NCBI GenBank assembly: GCA_964034945.1
Contig: OZ035961.1
Span: 70,233,931 to 70,297,930 of the forward strand
Source: Chrysopilus asiliformis
Taxonomy: Eukaryota; Arthropoda; Insecta; Diptera; Rhagionidae
Reading direction: 5' to 3'
Length of the DNA: 64,000 bases
Each line of letters begins with the position of its first letter. Position 1 is the first letter of the stretch. Positions 53,604-63,505 of the stretch are shown here, piece after piece. The notes beneath the pieces were generated by a model that ran no database searches, had not been told where the DNA came from, and saw only the letters and a list, made by a program, of their open reading frames with translations. Both the position numbers and the translations under genes were made by a program.

Positions 53604-54130
53604 TAGCGTGACCATTTATCCCCCTTTGAGGGGGGTTATTCCCTTTTCGGACTTGGCTATTCCCCACATCCCCCTGAAAAATCCACCTTTTTTCCAAGAT
53701 TTATTTATGAAAGAAACGCCATTTTTCGAGTTTTCGGCTATTGTCCAATACGCGTTCGCTCTGCCAGGAACATCAGCACTAGTCGAACGTGTTTTCTCGG
53801 CGATCAATAAAATTTGGACAACGAAAAAGACTCGTTTACAAGTTAAAACTCTTAAATCGATTCTTTTTACCAAAAACAAAATCAATCTCAGCTGTTTGGA
53901 GTTTTTCTATTATTTGAAAAAGGACAAAGATATGTTGAAACAAATCTCTTCTCAAGAAAAATACAATGAATCGACAAGTTCATCATCAGTTTGTGCTTGA
54001 AATTGAAAAACATAAATAAAAAATCAATATTTTGATTGATTAATACAATTTTTTTCATTTTTATTTTTCATCCCCCTTTATCCCTCCCATTTTATCCCCC
54101 ATTGGCTCCAAAAAAAAAATGGTCACGCTA
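53604..54130 (+). mobile_element. hAT-type element with GTTTAGCC duplication (527 bp)
   Basis: TAGCGTGACCATTT and AAATGGTCACGCTA, flanked by GTTTAGCC at 53596-53603 and 54131-54138. The subterminal parts are rich in ATCCCCC/GGGGGAT. The interior retains the end of a hAT transposase. Confidence 0.95.
53707..54000 (+). pseudogene. hAT transposase C-terminal dimerisation domain
   Basis: One frame from about 53707 to TGA at 53998-54000 reads FEFSAIVQYAFALPGTSALV, ERVFSAINKIW, KTRLQVKTLKSILF, CLEFFYYLK and a polar tail. 'PGTSA.VERVFSA' followed by 'N..W...R..L....L.' is the hAT C-terminal dimerisation signature. The catalytic domain and the BED-finger region are deleted, so the element is non-autonomous, though this C-terminus is undamaged and ends naturally. 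Confidence 0.85.
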
Positions 54131-54138
54131 GTTTAGCC

Positions 54139-55400
54139 CCAATGACATTACATATTTGATGTACATATGGAGGGAAGATAAAAATGATCGCGATCCTTAC
54201 TCTTTCCGGGCCCCTCAAAATTTGTATAAAACTTTGGGCGGGAGGAGGGGGGGTTGTTTTTTTGGCATTTTAATGTGTAGAAGAATACATTCCACAAATA
54301 TATAACAATAGTGGATTTCAACTTATACTCCCCTGAATAAAAATGGAATTCTGGATGGAAAACGGCGCTTATTCGTCCTTTTATAATTGAAATAATTACT
54401 GCAATATCTCAATCCATTCTGAAACTACATCAGTCTGGCGCAAATGATCGAAAAATGTCAGGCTCAAAAAAAATATAAAGACTCCAGCAAAAGTTATTTG
54501 AAGGGCTTCGGGAGTCAATTAAACAGTTTTTTAATAAAGGTTTTGTTAACCATGAATTTGAGTTACAGTTTGCTACGGTTTTTGTTTGTCAGTTTAAGCT
54601 CTGGTTGGACAACTTGTCTTCACCTGGTTGAGGAGACTGAAAACAGAAACTTCTGTACATGAAAAATGAATGTACTATCTTAATTGGATTCAAATTTTTC
54701 GCGAAAAAAATCAATATGACACTGGATGGAAAAAGAGTCGCTTACCCTATGATTTGAATTTTGTCGGTAAAATGTATACCGATTGTCGCGTATTGAATGA
54801 ATATCGAATATATAAACGCAACGCCGTATCTCATAATAGACATGAATCACAATAATTTGTACCTGGATAGTTCGAAAGTAACCTTTGATAAATCAATTTT
54901 TTGCCAGTATCTCGTCAAAGGTAATGGGTAAAATGAGTTGTTATATCAAAAATAGTTCAAGCACTGCAGTGGCTCTAAATAAAAAAAGGTACAAAAGTTT
55001 TTATAATATTTATAATTGGAGCGTTGATTTTAACCGCATCAAAAGCATTATCTCCGAAAGTAAAGTGTGCGTTCCGCCGGTGAACAATTTTTATATTTTG
55101 AAGACACTTGGAAAATGCCAAAAATTGACTAAAAAAAAATTTATTGTTTTTTTTTTGTTTTTTAAATTGGCTAAGGGTAAAAAAGTTTTTCTTGCTACGC
55201 TTTATTAAAATTATTTAAAAAAAAGGGTAAGATCTCATTACAAAAAAATTCAAAGAGCTGTACTATCTTGGTTTGCATTTTATAACTACTATCTAATACT
55301 GACCGAGCCGAACTACGGTGATACCAATTTATCCAATAGAAAATCTAGAATCAAATACAACTGTGTCACCTAAAGACTCTTTTCATGAAAAAAGTATAAA
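54139..55400. other. Region with weak open frames, no family recognised
   Basis: Short frames (54444-54662, 54670-54855, 54885-55208) lie on the same strand and look like pieces of a decayed coding region, for example YLNWIQIFREKNQYDTGWKK. I find no motif that names a family and give no function. Confidence 0.3.
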
Positions 55401-55411
55401 AAATCAATTAA

Positions 55412-55584
55412 CACGTTCACTGCCAACTATATTCGTATATAGTACATTCGTATACTCGTAATTGGTGGCTAAGTAGGGACGCCAAATACGAATATACCCG
55501 TAGTTGGCGTACGATTTTTATGAGCTAATTTAATTTGTGTAGCGTAGCGAGTTAGACTCTGATTTCGTTTTGGCACTGAACGTG
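55412..55584. mobile_element. piggyBac-type MITE on TTAA (173 bp)
   Basis: CACGTTCACTGCCAA and mirror TTGGCACTGAACGTG, with TTAA on both sides (55408-55411 and 55585-55588). TTAA targets are the mark of piggyBac. CGTATA/ATTCGTAT words recur inside. Confidence 0.9.
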
Positions 55585-55588
55585 TTAA

Positions 55589-55848
55589 CACTAAACATAC
55601 CATAAGCGGTCTTTTGACCGCTTATGGATTTTTGCATTTAAAAAGCGCATATAATCTTATCGTTTTTGCGCACTTGACTTCATGACTTTTTCTATTTATT
55701 ATATATACACTTAATTTTCTATTATTATTTTTTATTTATATTTTGTTTACTTTGAGTAATACTTGTCATATACCGTTATCTACCACAGCTGGTCATTTGA
55801 CCGCCCGTGGTAGAACTAGGTATGTATTAAGTGCTGGTATGTTTAGTG
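55589..55848. mobile_element. Second piggyBac-type MITE sharing the TTAA (260 bp)
   Basis: CACTAAACATACCA and mirror TGGTATGTTTAGTG, with TTAA at 55585-55588 and 55849-55852. A palindrome lies next to the left end (CATAAGCGGTC and mirror), and a second imperfect one (GGTCATTTGACC) is near the right end. Confidence 0.9.
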
Positions 55849-55925
55849 TTAATTATGAAGATGTGAGGTTGCGTGGTTCTTAACTATGACGTTGAAGCGA
55901 GATGTGCAATCAAATATATCTACTA

Positions 55926-56411
55926 CATGGATTGAAAAGTCTCGGTACTCTAAAAAACGCCATATAAGCACCGATGATGCAGCACGTCCGATTGAGGCAT
56001 AAACTTCAGAAACTATCAAAAAAATTCACCGTCTTGCTTGGGATGACCGCAAAGTGAAAGTGAGGAAGATACTAACATCGTAAAGATATCAGCAGAATGT
56101 GTTAGTAATATTTTACATGAACGTTTGAACATGCAGAAGCTGCGAAATTGATGCCGCGTTTTCTAAAAATTCAAAAAAATAGCAACGTGTCGATGATTCA
56201 AACCGATGGCAAAATTATATCAATTGAAGTACAAATTGCTTCACTGCCCTCCTTATTCTTACAAAGTATCCAAATGTTATAGGACCGCTGGAAAAAGTGT
56301 ATCGCTCTTGAAGGAATGTCAATATTTTATTCCTTATGTCGAGGAGTAAAATATATTTTTGACAAAAAAATTTTTTTCCTTGCTATGTGTCCCGAAACTT
56401 TTTAATCCATG
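55926..56411 (+). mobile_element. Deleted mariner element with transposase remnants
   Basis: CATGGATTGAAAAGTCTCGG and mirror CCGAAACTTTTTAATCCATG, with TA at 55924-55925 and 56412-56413. Reading across frames gives HRLAWDDRKVKVRKI, TISAECV-like and LHERLNMQKL pieces of the N-terminal HTH, then DRWKKCIALEGM from the C-terminus. The central catalytic part is deleted and several stops are present. It belongs to the mariner group with DDRKVK...ISxERV...LNMRKL motifs. Confidence 0.85.
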
Positions 56412-56412
56412 T

Positions 56413-57260
56413 ATTATTTTCATTTTGTGATCAAGCTGACACCGACTCTACAATTCGATTGTTCTTAAAATTCCAATATCTATTTTTTTGATTCAAACAA
56501 AGTGTAGATTTTGACTAGATATTATTTGCAGTTAATTTGAAAAATTTACCGAAACATTTATTGTTGATCGACTTTATTTTTTTGGTCAGCAATAGTTTGC
56601 GCAATTTAGATGAATTTTGTTAAAATGGTTTTTATTTTTGTCTGATTTCAATTAGTTGAGAATCTTGTTTTTTTTTTAAACAATATTGTATTTTTAAAAT
56701 CCAACATAACCAGCAATTGTTGATGCCGCTGCGATTAATACGATGCTCAAACACACCAAGATAATGATCTTCTTCTATATAATTCAAGAAAAGAAAGAAT
56801 TAAATTCAAACTAAAACATAAAATCAAAAAAAATTTATAATTTTTAAATTGTCAAATTTTTGTTTAGTTTACAACAAAAAAAAATTGATAGATTAATTCT
56901 AGAAATCAGAATTATATAAAAAATGAAAATACAAACGATATTAGTTTTGTTATATAAGTCAATATAATACAAAAAACATTATTTACATCTAAAATATGCT
57001 TTATTTAGCGATACCTGTAGTTATTTAATTTTGTATTTGTATATTTCTTGTAGCGCTGATGAGTTTTTTTCTTATTATTACTTTATGCTCCTTTCCAACG
57101 TCCACATGTGCTTCTACTTGTTTTCTAACTTCATATCTTGTCTTAAATTGCATTTTGCAGAACCACACAAAAAGATATTTTTTCTTGTTGTTTAGGGGAT
57201 GATGGTAGTGATGATTATAATGGTGGTGATGGTTGTGTGTAGGTAGGTAGCTGTGTGCGC
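56413..57260. other. 3' part of the syntaxin locus around and between the alternative exons
   Basis: AT-rich non-coding DNA apart from the two exons. A GGTGATGGT/GTAGGTAGGT-rich stretch (57196-57252) follows exon A directly and would lie in its 3' UTR. No transposon is recognisable between the exons, in contrast to the surroundings. Confidence 0.5.
56694..56774 (-). CDS. Syx1A: Syntaxin-1A-type alternative last exon B (membrane anchor GYVGF)
   Basis: Minus strand: acceptor TTGAATTATATAG at 56775, then AAG AAG ATC and a 26-residue end KKIIILVCLSIVLIAAASTI then AGYVGF and TAA. Syntaxin 1 is the plasma-membrane Q-SNARE of synaptic vesicle fusion; its C-terminus after the SNARE motif is a basic -KK followed by a single hydrophobic anchor. 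This exon has exactly that layout, opens in the same phase and with the same KKI as exon A 487 bp upstream, and has a polypyrimidine-rich acceptor. The SNARE-motif exon was not found in the 6.6 kb to the right, so a long intron is likely. Candidate AATAAA signals lie near 56577 and 56558 (minus strand). It could be a decayed duplicate of exon A, but the clean frame and splice site argue for use. Confidence 0.8.
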   Translation of the reverse strand, partial: KKIIILVCLSIVLIAAASTIAGYVGF

Positions 57261-57338
57261 TTACATAAAGTAGCTACTGACGTACGCGGCCACAATTAGA
57301 CCCAAGATAGTGAGACATATCAGAATCATGATCTTCTT
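57261..57338 (-). CDS. Syx1A: Syntaxin-1A-type alternative last exon A (membrane anchor SSYFM)
   Basis: Minus strand: acceptor TTTTGCACATCGCAG at 57339, then AAG AAG ATC and a 25-residue end KKIMILICLTILGLIVAAYV then SSYFM and TAA. From memory, Drosophila syntaxin 1A ends almost identically (KKIMILICL...YVSSYFM), so this is the standard anchor and the main evidence for the gene name. The exon keeps only the transmembrane segment (about 20 hydrophobic residues, one cysteine). The next exon in transcription order, at 56774, encodes a different anchor, so splicing to one or the other would give two isoforms differing only in the membrane segment. Confidence 0.9.
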   Translation of the reverse strand, partial: KKIMILICLTILGLIVAAYVSSYFM

Positions 57339-57925
57339 CTGCGATGTGCAAAATTGTGCATTAAATATTTAATATTGTGATTTCATTTCTTAATACATAT
57401 ATTTCATTTAAAATATTTTTACTTTAAAATATATATTTGTGTTGCAAAAAGTATATAAACATATTATCATTCTCTCTTTGCGAAACAAATAATAATTATG
57501 CAACTAAAACTTGTCTAAATTTTAACTCGGTAAAATTAAAGCAAAATAAGAAACACTAACTACCGTAAAGGCATTTGTATTTTGAAATAACTATTTTTTG
57601 TGAAATGCAAACAAAAACTAATCACAAACTTTAATTCAACAAACTTTTTTTTAACGATTTTCAAAAAAAAAATGTGAAAAATACAATTTATTTATGAATA
57701 AAAATTTTAGCTAGTACTCATCACGCCCTGTTGAGTAAAATATAAACACCATAATGCTCTTGTTCCATTTATGTTGGAGTATACTCGTGGAGTGAAACAT
57801 AATTTAGTTTTTATTTAAACTAATATTTATTTTATTAATTTTTTAAAGCGGGCTCATCGGTCCTTTTTTGTAGTTAAAACAAAGAGTGTTTTCTTTGTAA
57901 GTACATCGTTATTTATTACTGTTTA

Positions 57926-57968
57926 TTCCTCGACGTTTCGACTACGTTTGTAGTCATCTTCAGGATGG
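57926..57968 (-). ncRNA. Hammerhead-like motif, as found in Penelope-like retroelements
   Basis: Minus strand: CCTGAAGA, a hairpin TGACTAC-AAAC-GTAGTC, then GAAACGTCGAGG. CTGANGA - stem II - GAAA is the hammerhead core, and the combination CTGAAGATGACT...AGTCGAAACGTCG is a recurring piece of Penelope-like element repeats in animals (from memory). Stems I and III are short or unclear here, so self-cleavage is not certain. No reverse-transcriptase frame is recognised nearby. Confidence 0.45.
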
Positions 57969-58194
57969 GAATTATGTTTCTTTGATTTTATGATGGTGAC
58001 GTCGTAATAATTTTCATGTCTTTGTTTTCTAAAAAACTTATTGTCGTCCGGAACATTTAAAAAACGTTTAAAACAAAACTTAGTCAAAAAGTAAAATGGA
58101 AACAAAAATAAAAATAAAAATTGAAATAAATTAAACACGACGTCACAAAATGAAAAATTAATTTTTGAAAAAACGGGGGCTACTGATGGTGGCA

Positions 58195-58440
58195 GTAAGT
58201 GCACTATTGACAATAGTGATTATCCTTTTCGCCAAAGTTTCCGAAAAAAAAAAATTGTATGGGGTTTTTTGAGTTATTGAATCCGATTCTGCCGTTAAGA
58301 AGTCTGTAAGTACAACGAAAGGTTCTGCAAGGATAATCCTTTTCCTCCAATTTTCCGTCAAAACTATCTTCTGGAGGTTTTTGGGGTCGCTGAATTCGAT
58401 TCTAACGTTAAGAAATCTGTAAGGATATCTCAAAGACTCT
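58195..58440 (+). repeat. Minisatellite relatives, two units
   Basis: ATTATCCTTTTC, GGGTTTTTTGAG, GAATCCGATTCTGCCGTTAA, GAAGTCTGTAAG, then a second unit with GGTTTTTGGGGTCGCTGAAT. Period about 120 bp, same order of blocks as in the 3.4-5.5 kb array. Confidence 0.8.
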
Positions 58441-58824
58441 ATCCTTGCTAAAAAGTATAAAATAAAAAAACTTGAAAGTATAAAATTAAAAGACTAAAAA
58501 GTATAAAATAAAAAAAAAACAATTTAACAATTTAGAAATAAGTTTTCTAATGTTATTCACTTTTAAAATGCACTAAAAGGGCTTCAAGAGAAATGTTCTT
58601 TAAAATTGTACATTTTGATAAAATTATAAAATGTGTGGTGTTGGAACAGTGTGAAACTGCAACGCCAGTACGGTGTACCAACTTAGAAAAAAAAATCCAA
58701 TTTCAATGTTTAGTACAAATTTCTAGCACGACGGCGTGCGTATCGTGTTGCATGTGTTTTTCGTTTCGACGTTAATTTTTTTTGTTTCTAGAAATATTTA
58801 TTTACGGAATTATTTATTAGTGAT

Positions 58825-59045
58825 TATCCTTTTACTCAAATTTTCCAGAAAAAATCTCATCTGGTGGTTTTTGGGGTTGCTGAATCCGATTCTGGCATTA
58901 AAAAATCCGTACGTCCTGTAAGGATACCGTGATTATCTATTCATCAAATTTTCCGGAAAAAATCTCACACCAAAAACGGTCGCTGAATCCGATTCTGGCA
59001 TTAAAAAATTTGTAGGGATAATGGAAGGACCTGAATCAGAAAGCA
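58825..59045 (+). repeat. Minisatellite relatives, two units
   Basis: GATTATCCTTTTACTC, GGTTTTTGGGGTTGCTGAAT, CCGATTCTGGCATTAAAAAA, GTCCTGTAAGGATA, then a shortened second unit. Separated from the previous pair by about 385 bp of unrecognised sequence. 59046-59700 has a short tandem (GATCAGAAAGCATAAAAAAT, twice) and nothing else. Confidence 0.8.
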
Positions 59046-59703
59046 TAAAAAATAAAATAAAATAGATCAGCGAGATCAGAAAGCATAAAAAATAAAATAA
59101 ATATTGATCTTGCTTTTTACAGGGCTCAAAAAGTTATTTTTTCCTTTTTAGTGCAGTTTTTTAAATAAAAGGTTTTTTTTAAAAAAAAATAAAACTTTTT
59201 TATTTGTTTTTTTTTTTTTTAAATTTTTTAGGGGGAAAAAGGCGCGAACACTGGCTAGAATTGTCTGATATTCAAACCAAAATTGTCAGGCACAGGGGCG
59301 TGGCAGTCATAGTGAAAATACAATGACGATGTCAAGGCGTGCGTAAACTTCGACGCTTCAAAAGTAATACCTGTGGATAATTGTCAAATAAAAATTTTTG
59401 ATAACTAAACGTCTTTAAATAAAAACTCTACAAAACACAAAAAAAATGTTAATAAGTTGTAGAATCCGACCGATTACTCAGCTTCGGCTACTTTCGGCCA
59501 AAAATGACAACTTCGGCCAAAAAAAATCAAAGTAAACGTTTTTTTAAACTCCAGTTTTGAAAAGTATTTGGTGAAAGGTGGCTGTCATAGGAAATGGAAA
59601 TGATTTATTTGCCAACGAAATTTTTTCGTCAATTCAAAATATTTGGTCAGAAAATTTTTACGGTAAGATTTCGTCTAGATGACAATTACACTACAGGCAA
59701 TTT

Positions 59704-60000
59704 TTTATACCCGTATGGTGAAACCAAAGGGTATATTAAATTTGCCTTACCGTTTGTTACGCCAAGACCGCGTCATCACACACAAAAATGAATTACACCA
59801 GTGTGTTTAGAATGATAAAAAAAAATTGAATTTTGCATGTTTGTCCTTCTGTCCACCCGATTGAATAAATTTTAAAAAATCTTATTGAAAAGTTTGACTT
59901 CAAAGTGGAATTTTGATACTACTGTTCGCCGTTCAGTTAAATCACCATACGGGTCTTCAATAATTGCCAGATTGGCAGTTATAGCTTTTGTTATGTTTGA
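59704..60000 (+). mobile_element. Helentron/DINE-1-like element, copy F with internal deletion
   Basis: ATACCCGTATGGTGAAACCA at the left, ATTGCCAGATTGGCAGTTAT then AGCTTTTGTTATG at the right. About 240 bp of the middle is missing. Confidence 0.85.
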
Positions 60001-60019
60001 ATTTCATTTTTTTCCCAAA

Positions 60020-60658
60020 ACCTTATCATGTGTCTCGAATCGAAAATCAAATCGACTCGAACGCCGTACTCGAAAACGAATTGCATTGGTATCATGTAAA
60101 ACTTTCGTTTCGAGTAAAATGTAGTGCCATAAATTAATCGAAAACGAGCAACTTGCTGGTAACTTGGAAATTTCGTGTTTATATTTAGTATCATTATTGA
60201 ATAGTTGTAAATAATTTGCTGTTAGTTTTTGCGTTTTCTTTTATGTGAAATTAATGCCGACAGTTAAAAAAAATAAATAAGAATCGGATAAAAGTGATGA
60301 ATGTGAAACAGGTATCAAATAATAGTGACGAAAGTGATGACGGCGTTTTCAATTCAAGAATTGTAAGAAAATTCATACGGAATGGACTTTGTTTAAAATC
60401 GTAATTAACTAAATATTATATGTTAGAGGCAACTTTCCCTTATTTTCTATAGATTTTACAAGGAATTTAAATATGTTTTGCAAGAAATAAAATTCTTGAA
60501 TAAAAAACACATTGAAATTACTTAAATTTTCCTTTCGAGTTTCATTTCCGGGGACTGAAAATTGTTGGAGTAAATTTCCGAAAATGAATGACAAATATCT
60601 GATCGAATTCGAGTTAGCTGATACCGCTTCAAACATTCCGAGTTCCCTGATAAGGCCC
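60020..60658 (-). mobile_element. MITE-like element, sister of 16222-16560
   Basis: Inward ends CCTTATCATGTGTCTCGAAT (left) and CCTTATCAGGGAACTCGGAA (right, minus strand) are similar, so this copy shows both ends of the family. No coding potential. Confidence 0.65.
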
Positions 60659-60850
60659 CTGTTTTTCAAAATTTATAAAAGAGCGTTGTAGGAATATAAT
60701 TAAAGCACACGCCTTCAGCCTTCAGTTGACTGATTATGAAATTTTTAAGATACATTGAAACCTTAATATCAAATCGATAACAAAACAAACAAGTATATGT
60801 TACCGAAGGATATACACTACTGAGGGAAAAAATATTGTTATAGTTTCAAC

Positions 60851-61268
60851 TAGGGATGTCAAATTTTTGAAAAAAAACCTGTTTTTAAGACCGGTTTAAA
60901 CCGGGTCGTTTTAACCGGGTCCAAAAAACCGGTTATTAAAACACCGAAAAACCGTTTTGTTCAAATTGGGTAGGTTAGTCCTTAGACGCAACAAATACAC
61001 TTTAATACAAACAAAAGACGTGAAGTGCCATATAATCCATTAAGAGGCCATAAATGGCACAATATTGTATTTGGTTTAGAGTGCCTAAAAAGAAGTGTTT
61101 CTAACAAAACAGTTGCACAAAAATTGGTTTAAAATTATTTTTCCGTACAAAAAAATGATCGGTTTTTTTAACGGTTTTTGGCTTAAAAAAAACACCGGGT
61201 ATAACCGTGCAAAAAAACACCGAAAACACCGGGTAACCGGTTTAACCGGTTCTTTTTTGACATCCCTA
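60851..61268. mobile_element. hAT-type MITE with GTTTCAAC duplication (418 bp)
   Basis: TAGGGATGTCAAA and TTTGACATCCCTA, flanked by GTTTCAAC at 60843-60850 and 61269-61276. Both subterminal regions are filled with AACCGGTTT / GACCGGTTTAAACCGGG palindromes. Confidence 0.95.
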
Positions 61269-61307
61269 GTTTCAACTATAAATAACATAGAATATATTTT
61301 TATAGTG

Positions 61308-61428
61308 CCTATCACAGAATCCGATACGAATGGTTCGGATCGTAAACTCAATGTTGTTGTTGGTATAAAACACTAACAACAACATTGAGTTTACGATCCG
61401 AACCATTCGTATCGGATTCTGTGATAGG
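61308..61428. repeat. Perfect palindrome, 54-bp arms
   Basis: CCTATCACAGAATCCGATAC...CAATGTTGTTGTT is followed after a 13-bp centre (GGTATAAAACACT) by its exact mirror ending GATTCTGTGATAGG. Part of the sequence (TATCACAGAATCCG) is shared with the 25.4 and 28.8 kb MITEs. Confidence 0.95.
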
Positions 61429-61576
61429 GCCTTATAATACTTTATTCATTTATAAATTTACGTTTCATCCAAATCGGACCTTTAATTGTTCATTAAAATC
61501 GGGGAGTGACACTTCCGTAGGTTTGCTTGTAAGTGTAACGTTAAACAAAATTTGAGGTATACACTATCGAGGAGTA

Positions 61577-61942
61577 TACAGTACACGGTAAAAAATCCTG
61601 GAGTACCTACTTCACAATCCAAAAATTATATTGAGGAAATTTCAATAGAATTCTGGATTACACATGAGAATTATTTAAAATATTTTAATAGTTTTTGTCA
61701 TAAAATTTTATTTATTTTGTATTATATATTGTACTTAAATACTTTTTTAAAATCTACAATTTTATTTAGAAAATGTAGATTTAATATCAAATTCAATAAA
61801 AAAAATATTTGAAAAATTTCTAATCTATGCGTTGGATTAAAATTTAACCATGTTTTTGATTAGATTTTAATTTGGATTACATAAAGTCCAAGTGTAATCT
61901 AATTTTTATTACATATAGGTCCAGATTTTTTACCGTGTACTG
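61577..61942. mobile_element. MITE with CAGTACACGGTAAAAAATC ends
   Basis: CAGTACACGGTAAAAAATCC and mirror GATTTTTTACCGTGTACTG. No matching 8-bp flank was seen. The AT-rich interior has one meaningless open frame. 61943-62140 has nothing recognised. Confidence 0.8.
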
Positions 61943-62144
61943 AGGATCCACAGTATCGAGGTTTCAATGTATTAAAAAAAACTTTTCCTCAATGTAATCA
62001 ACATTTTTCTTTATTATTGATGGGAATTGTTTGTGCTCTTATTTTGTACATTTTCAAATGTTTCTAAGATTTTTAACGACAAAATTTTTTTTTAATAGAA
62101 CCACAATTGTTTTTCCCTTACCGTCAACCTTCATCTCAGCTTCT

Positions 62145-62222
62145 ATACAAAGCTTCGGCTTCGGCCGAAGTTCGGCTTCGGCCGAAGTTCGGCTTGGGCT
62201 GCAGCCAAAAACTGACCTTCGG
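62145..62222. repeat. CTTCGGC repeat, palindromic
   Basis: CTTCGGCTTCGGCCGAAG-TTCGGCTTCGGCCGAAGTTCGG type self-complementary repeat. The neighbouring phrases CATCTCAGCTT and AAAAACTG.CC(T/G)TCGGTCGGAC also occur at 8.65-8.72 kb, so it belongs to a dispersed family. Confidence 0.75.
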
Positions 62223-62244
62223 TCGGACTCTATTAATTTATTTA

Positions 62245-63010
62245 AAGAGTTATTGTAGAATTTTTTTATAAAAAAAAACAAATCACGGTTACTAAAAAGC
62301 ATTTTATTTTTTTGCTTCTAAATATATAGAAACAAAAACGCCATTAAGCATAACTTTATTGTTGATTGAAAAATACCTACTTAGGAGTATGTTTTACATA
62401 AATTATATTTAATATTAAGATTTGTTTTTTTTCATATAAGACATACATAAATATTTGATAATGAAAACCACGTCTATAATTGCCTACAAATGTTTCTTTA
62501 AATATGTTTGAAAAACTTAACTACAAAAAGTAAAAAATGCGTTTTCAGTCAAAATTAACTTAAATACCATTGTTTTATATTATTTGTTCTTGAATTTGAA
62601 ATCATTACTTAATAAAGGAGCTACAGCAATTAACAAAATTAAAGTTAAACGCATGTGCGGCAGGTGCAAATGGTTTTTTTTATTTTTCTTTCAAATGTAC
62701 TTTTAAGTAAAATAGATTTTTTAAACTATTATTGCAAAAGTAATTAAAATCTAGAATTATATCTAGCGAGTTTTTGCAGAAATCAACTTTAATCATCTAA
62801 CAAAAATTACTACGATTTTCGTATCGTTACATAAATTTTTTTATATACAATAAACTCGCGGTTATATGAACTCATTAAAGCATCTTAACTTTATATAACT
62901 GGGGTTTTTATATGACCATGGTTTGAAAAAGCAGGAGCGAACTAGTCTAAGGTACTTAATGGCGATTGTATAGTGATAAAGTTTTCTAAATTTTTATCAT
63001 AGAGCAATCA
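62245..63010. other. AT-rich stretch, nothing recognised
   Basis: No supported feature. Confidence 0.6.
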
Positions 63011-63011
63011 C

Positions 63012-63505
63012 AACCCAATAGGAAAAGTCTTAAATACTTTTTGCAGAAGCACGATTTCAGCGACTGGGAAGCATACCATTTTCCAAGAGGATTTCACAAC
63101 TGATTAGTTGTCTAAAAATCTCCGGAGTGGCATAAGTTATTTTAAGTTTTTAATTTATCGTTAAAATTGAAGTAGTTAGGAGACCTGGCAGACAAAGTGT
63201 TCTATATCTTCTTGTATTTTTTCCTTAAAGGAAAGGTGGAACGCCAGGCATAACCAAACATTTTTCTCATATGTACCGAAAACTTTGATTGGAAAATTCC
63301 AATGAGAGAGAATTCCAAAAAAACGCCCCATGAGCTTCCGACATACTGCTTGAGAAGCGCTTAAAAGGGAGCTAAGGGAAGCGCTTACTTCTTGACACGC
63401 AATGTTAAAAAATACATGAATAGGGTATGGAAAAGGTATGGAACTTCGAGATTCTGAGAAGCGCTCAAAAAGTGCTTCTGAATCGCTTCTTTTCCTATTG
63501 GAAGT
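63012..63505. mobile_element. MITE with CCAATAGGAAAAG ends
   Basis: CCAATAGGAAAAG (63015) and mirror CTTTTCCTATTGG (to about 63502), with AGAAGC/GCTTCT words in both orientations near the ends. The open frame across it (63176-63529, minus) has no domain and is judged spurious. 63506-64000 contains one 22-bp direct repeat (CTGCTGAAAATCATGAA at 63938 and 63961) and nothing else recognised. Confidence 0.65.
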
